DNA from: Desertifilum tharense IPPAS B-1220
Lineage (GTDB): Bacteria; Cyanobacteriota; Cyanobacteriia; Cyanobacteriales; Desertifilaceae
Length of the DNA: 64,000 nt
Direction: 5' to 3'
NCBI RefSeq assembly: GCF_001746915.1
Contig: NZ_MJGC01000066.1
Span: 164,678 to 228,677 of the forward strand
In this document: positions 61,344 to 64,000 of the stretch, in pieces
How the letters are laid out: each line of letters begins with the position of its first letter
Numbering within the stretch: position 1 is the stretch's first letter
Program-made: the position numbers and the translations under genes
The notes under the pieces: generated by a model
Databases searched by the model: none
What the model was told of the DNA's origin: nothing
The model's input: only the letters and a program-made list of their open reading frames with translations

Positions 61344-62300
61344 TTAACCCACCGCCTGCACGTTATGGGTACAAATCAACGCTAAAGCCACCAGTTGAGC
61401 CGACAGGTGGATTGAGGTTAATTCATCCTCCCGCAGTCGGCAAGGCTGCTTCCACTGCAAGGAAAGTACCGCTAAAACCCGATCGTCGTGGGTAATGGGG
61501 ATAATTAAATGCGCTTGAGTTCCAGTTGCCGCATAATGTTCCACCTCTGCCAACGCGCTATCGGCTGCCACGTTCACAGACACTTGCATACTGCTAGAGG
61601 CGATCGCTTCTGCGGCCAAGGGGTCTTTCGCCAGCCAATTCTCCACCCCCTGGGTCTTGCTATAAGTCCCCTGAGTGGCGAGTAATGAAGTCCCCTGCAC
61701 CAGTTGCAAAATGCAGCCGTCAGCGTCGAAATTCTTGCCAAATGCTTCGGCGAGAGGGGTGAGAATTTCCTCAGTTCCCGAAGATTCGCGAGAGACTTGG
61801 ACGATCGTGTAGAGTAAAGCCGTTTGAGCTTGAGCGCGGTGCAGTTCCTCGGTACGCTGTTTGAGGAGTTCGTAGGTTTCTGCGGCTCGCTGCACAACTG
61901 CCTTGAGTTCGTTAGGGTCCCAAGGCTTTGTAATATATTTATAAACTTGACCGGAGTTAATGGCTTCCACCAGGTCTTCCACATCGGTAAACCCGGTAAG
62001 AATAATCCGCATCGTGTTGGGAAACTGGGGAACTGTCCGGCTGAGAAACTCGGTTCCCTTCATTTCTGGCATCCGTTGGTCAGAAATAATGACAGCAACT
62101 TCCCCTTCGCTCGCCAGAACCTCCAAGGCGCGGACGCCACTTTCTGCCCTGAGAACTTGAAAATCTCGCCGAAAGGTTCGGTACAGTAAATCTAGATTAT
62201 CTGGCTCGTCATCCACCACCAGCATCTTCGGCTTTTTGGGTCGATCCATGCTCATTAGTTTGCGACTGATACTATCAAGCTCTGGTATGACATTTTCCAT
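61344..62300 (-). CDS. response regulator with GAF domain
   Basis: 318 residues from the ATG at 62300, preceded by TTAGGAG at 8 bp; the ATG at 62321 lies upstream of that Shine-Dalgarno sequence and is less likely. The receiver has phospho-acceptor Asp74 (IISDQRMPEMKG) and lysine in YITKPWDPNEL, the pattern of the RpfG/HD-GYP-type receivers. A helix leads to a GAF domain (about 160-310). There is no kinase, cyclase or DNA-binding output, so it signals through interaction. It is 3 bp from menG. Confidence 0.9.
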   Translation of the reverse strand: MENVIPELDSISRKLMSMDRPKKPKMLVVDDEPDNLDLLYRTFRRDFQVLRAESGVRALEVLASEGEVAVIISDQRMPEMKGTEFLSRTVPQFPNTMRIILTGFTDVEDLVEAINSGQVYKYITKPWDPNELKAVVQRAAETYELLKQRTEELHRAQAQTALLYTIVQVSRESSGTEEILTPLAEAFGKNFDADGCILQLVQGTSLLATQGTYSKTQGVENWLAKDPLAAEAIASSSMQVSVNVAADSALAEVEHYAATGTQAHLIIPITHDDRVLAVLSLQWKQPCRLREDELTSIHLSAQLVALALICTHNVQAVG

Positions 62301-62668
62301 ATCATAGTCTCCTAACGGCAACTTCCTGTTATCGGCAAAAAATTGCCTTCATCTGAGGAGGTTGAGTTGAGTTTTGCTGACTCGCCCGTCAGCGCGAGAA
62401 ATACAAAACAAGTCCTCATTGTAGTTGGTTAGATTGGGCAGCAATCACCGTTAATTTGCTGAATTCACAGCAAATCAGCGCTTATCAGCCACAAACTTAC
62501 CCTTTGGCATCTTATCGGATTTGGGGAGAACTTAGAAAACCTCCTGCAAGCAATTGCACTCAGGACGATCGCCAATAGTGGATTCGGGGCATTCTATCGA
62601 TCCGATTTTTAATCTTATGTTAATAATGAGGTATCTGAACTTTGAACTGAAAAATAGCGATCGCTTCC
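62301..62668. other. intergenic region, no gene supported
   Basis: About 370 bp that should include the promoter of the REC-GAF/menG transcript on the minus strand. No repeat, RNA gene or convincing short coding frame was seen. Confidence 0.4.
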
Positions 62669-62971
62669 TTAGTAGCGCATCAGCGTACTGGTTTGGGAGG
62701 AGGGTTCCCAAGAGGCTCTAGGTTCCTCGGACAACACCACCCAACTCATCGATTCAGAGAAGTCCACTGACACTGAGGATTCGTGGTTCATCTGACTCAT
62801 ATAGCCGACATAGTGACCCATCAAGAAATAGACGGCAACCATTGCAGCAGCAGAGACGGCCACTAAAAATCCAGCCAGCATCAGCGAAAACTCTCGCTGT
62901 TCTACAGCCTCTTGCATTAGGTGAAGAGACCAGGCAACTAAGGCAATGACGATTATGAGAATAACGATCAT
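62669..62971 (-). CDS. small membrane protein, two helices
   Basis: The 100-residue protein has hydrophobic helices at about 2-20 and 29-52 and a polar, Ser-rich C-terminal tail (about 58-100) containing four SS/ES pairs. No signal-peptidase site is evident. The family is not recognised. It is a single minus-strand gene between hisF and the REC-GAF regulator. Confidence 0.6.
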   Translation of the reverse strand: MIVILIIVIALVAWSLHLMQEAVEQREFSLMLAGFLVAVSAAAMVAVYFLMGHYVGYMSQMNHESSVSVDFSESMSWVVLSEEPRASWEPSSQTSTLMRY

Positions 62972-63064
62972 TGCAAGTTTACGAAACGTAACATTAACTG
63001 TATTGTAACAGTTCTCCTCGTGCCAGTGTCCACTTCTCGATCGAGAGCTACTTTTGGGCTAAAC

Positions 63065-63841
63065 TCAGGCTCCGTTATAACGAACCGGAATATTTTGCTC
63101 AGTCAAATGCTGCTTAATTTGAGCAACGCTTAACTGTCCGTAATGCAAAAGAGAAGCTAATAGGGCGGCTTCCGCTTTCCCATCCGTTAAAGCTTGGGCG
63201 ATATGCTGACAATTTCCAGCCCCACCAGAAGCGATCGCTGGAATTTGTACCGCTTCTGCGATCGCGCGGGTTAGAGCTAAATCATAGCCCGCCTGCGTCC
63301 CATCGGCGTCCATACTGGTCACGAGGAGTTCTCCAGCACCCCGCTGTTCTACCTCTTTTGCCCAAGCAATTGCATCAATACCTGTATTCTCTCGACCGCC
63401 CCGGACATAAACGTCCCAACCCGGATTCTCCGGATCGGTGCGTCGCCGAGCATCAATAGCCACCACAATACACTGATTGCCAAAGCGATCGCTCGCTCGG
63501 TTAATCAACGCTGGATCGCGCACTGCGGCGGAATTAATACTAACTTTATCCGCCCCCGCCCTTAACAAACTTTTAATCATTTCTAAGGATTGAATTCCCC
63601 CGCCCACCGTTAGGGGAATAAACACCTGTTCGGCTGTCCGGTAGACCACATCTAGAATAATGTCGCGGTCTTCATGAGTGGCTGTAATATCCAGAAACAC
63701 CAACTCATCAGCCCCCGCATCATTATAAACCTGTGCCAACTCTACCGGATCGCCCGCATCCCGAAGATCGACAAAATTCACCCCCTTCACCACCCGACCC
63801 GCTTTCACATCCAAACACGGTAAAATTCGCTTTGCCAGCAT
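63065..63841 (-). CDS. hisF: imidazole glycerol phosphate synthase, cyclase subunit
   Basis: 258 residues from the ATG at 63841; 20 further residues are open upstream but precede the conserved MLAKRILPCLDV start. The (beta/alpha)8 barrel has catalytic D11 and D130 (VVAIDARR) and phosphate-binding LTVGGGI and ASGGAGN loops. With HisH it closes the imidazole ring in histidine synthesis and releases AICAR. hisH is not in the window. Full length. Confidence 0.97.
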   Translation of the reverse strand: MLAKRILPCLDVKAGRVVKGVNFVDLRDAGDPVELAQVYNDAGADELVFLDITATHEDRDIILDVVYRTAEQVFIPLTVGGGIQSLEMIKSLLRAGADKVSINSAAVRDPALINRASDRFGNQCIVVAIDARRRTDPENPGWDVYVRGGRENTGIDAIAWAKEVEQRGAGELLVTSMDADGTQAGYDLALTRAIAEAVQIPAIASGGAGNCQHIAQALTDGKAEAALLASLLHYGQLSVAQIKQHLTEQNIPVRYNGA

Positions 63842-63904
63842 TCGATCAACCCAACAATACTCATCTCTGTTGAACTTAAGCCCTTGCGTCTTTGTTGGCA
63901 ACAG

Positions 63905-64000
63905 GGAAGAAGGGAGTTGGGAATTAGGAGTTGGGGGTTGGGGAAGAAGAGGATGGGGGGGTGGGGGGATGGGGGGATGGGGGGATGGGAGGATGGGGGG
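63905..64000 (+). repeat. G-rich GGAGTTGGG / GGGGGATG repeat at the window edge
   Basis: GGGAGTTGGGAATTAGGAGTTGGGGGTTGGGG is followed by GAAGAAGAGGATG and then at least four GGGGGGATG-type units that run off the end. The same elements lie in opposite orientation at 7780-7848. Confidence 0.75.

Overview
This window is cyanobacterial chromosome. The evidence is the very frequent GCGATCGC (HIP1) octamer, a clpR-clpP pair, system II cytochrome c maturation genes (ccdA, ccs1), menG for phylloquinone, a ribBA/argC divergent pair, a GUN4 domain, a LOV-PAS light-sensing kinase, and many two-component and Ser/Thr kinase genes. The glycosyltransferase/acetyltransferase group resembles the hormogonium-polysaccharide type genes of filamentous strains, so a filamentous cyanobacterium is likely (inference). 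No rRNA, CRISPR array, prophage or intact insertion sequence was seen.

Layout. 1-7.3 kb: WD40/coiled-coil protein, stomatin-like SPFH protein, manganese catalase, a three-gene minus-strand cluster (phosphoribosyltransferase, membrane protein, AtzF-C-like protein), family-4 uracil-DNA glycosylase, and a cyanobacterial Cys-rich protein. 7.3-12 kb: a repeat-rich spacer, cobU, two family-2 glycosyltransferases and a hexapeptide acetyltransferase. 12-17.4 kb: a run of small accessory enzymes (DUF1579, lipoprotein, GrpB, azoreductase, DUF1772, NTF2-like, epimerase, VOC). 17.5-22.5 kb: tRNA-Thr, secreted proteins, a VWA protein, clpR-clpP, a J-domain protein. 22.9-30.2 kb: a signalling cluster with a 1373-residue GAF/PAS/LOV/HisKA_2 kinase followed by three response-regulator proteins, two carrying full kinase modules and one a kinase module that has lost its phospho-histidine. 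30.2-36.2 kb: a Fic protein with a 12-bp inverted repeat at its promoter, tRNA-Phe with terminator, a PPC protein, an orphan TRAP-type binding protein, and a TerD-pentapeptide-repeat fusion. 36.2-45 kb: a palindrome cluster, ribBA, argC, a CoA-binding protein, and a B12-dependent ribonucleotide reductase interrupted by two inteins. 45-54.4 kb: a giant Ser/Thr-kinase/ATPase/GAF/histidine kinase, ccs1, ccdA, cupin, 1-Cys peroxiredoxin. 54.5-59.2 kb: two Uma2 nucleases flanking a 3 x 112-bp tandem repeat, a DNA-phosphorothioation-associated methyltransferase with an internal duplication, and a divergent gene fusing an IS607-recombinase-type helix-turn-helix to a GUN4 porphyrin-binding domain. 59.2-64 kb: DUF445 protein, menG, a REC-GAF regulator, a small membrane protein, hisF, and a G-rich repeat running off the end.

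How the genes work together. Catalase and 1-Cys peroxiredoxin are peroxide defences at separate sites. CobU makes part of the corrinoid used by the class II ribonucleotide reductase. CcdA and Ccs1 act together in c-type cytochrome assembly. The 22.9-30.2 kb cluster looks like one blue-light/redox-input phosphorelay. The most unusual piece is the 55.2-58.6 kb locus: a putative DNA-modifying enzyme without dnd genes, facing a possible tetrapyrrole-responsive DNA-binding protein.
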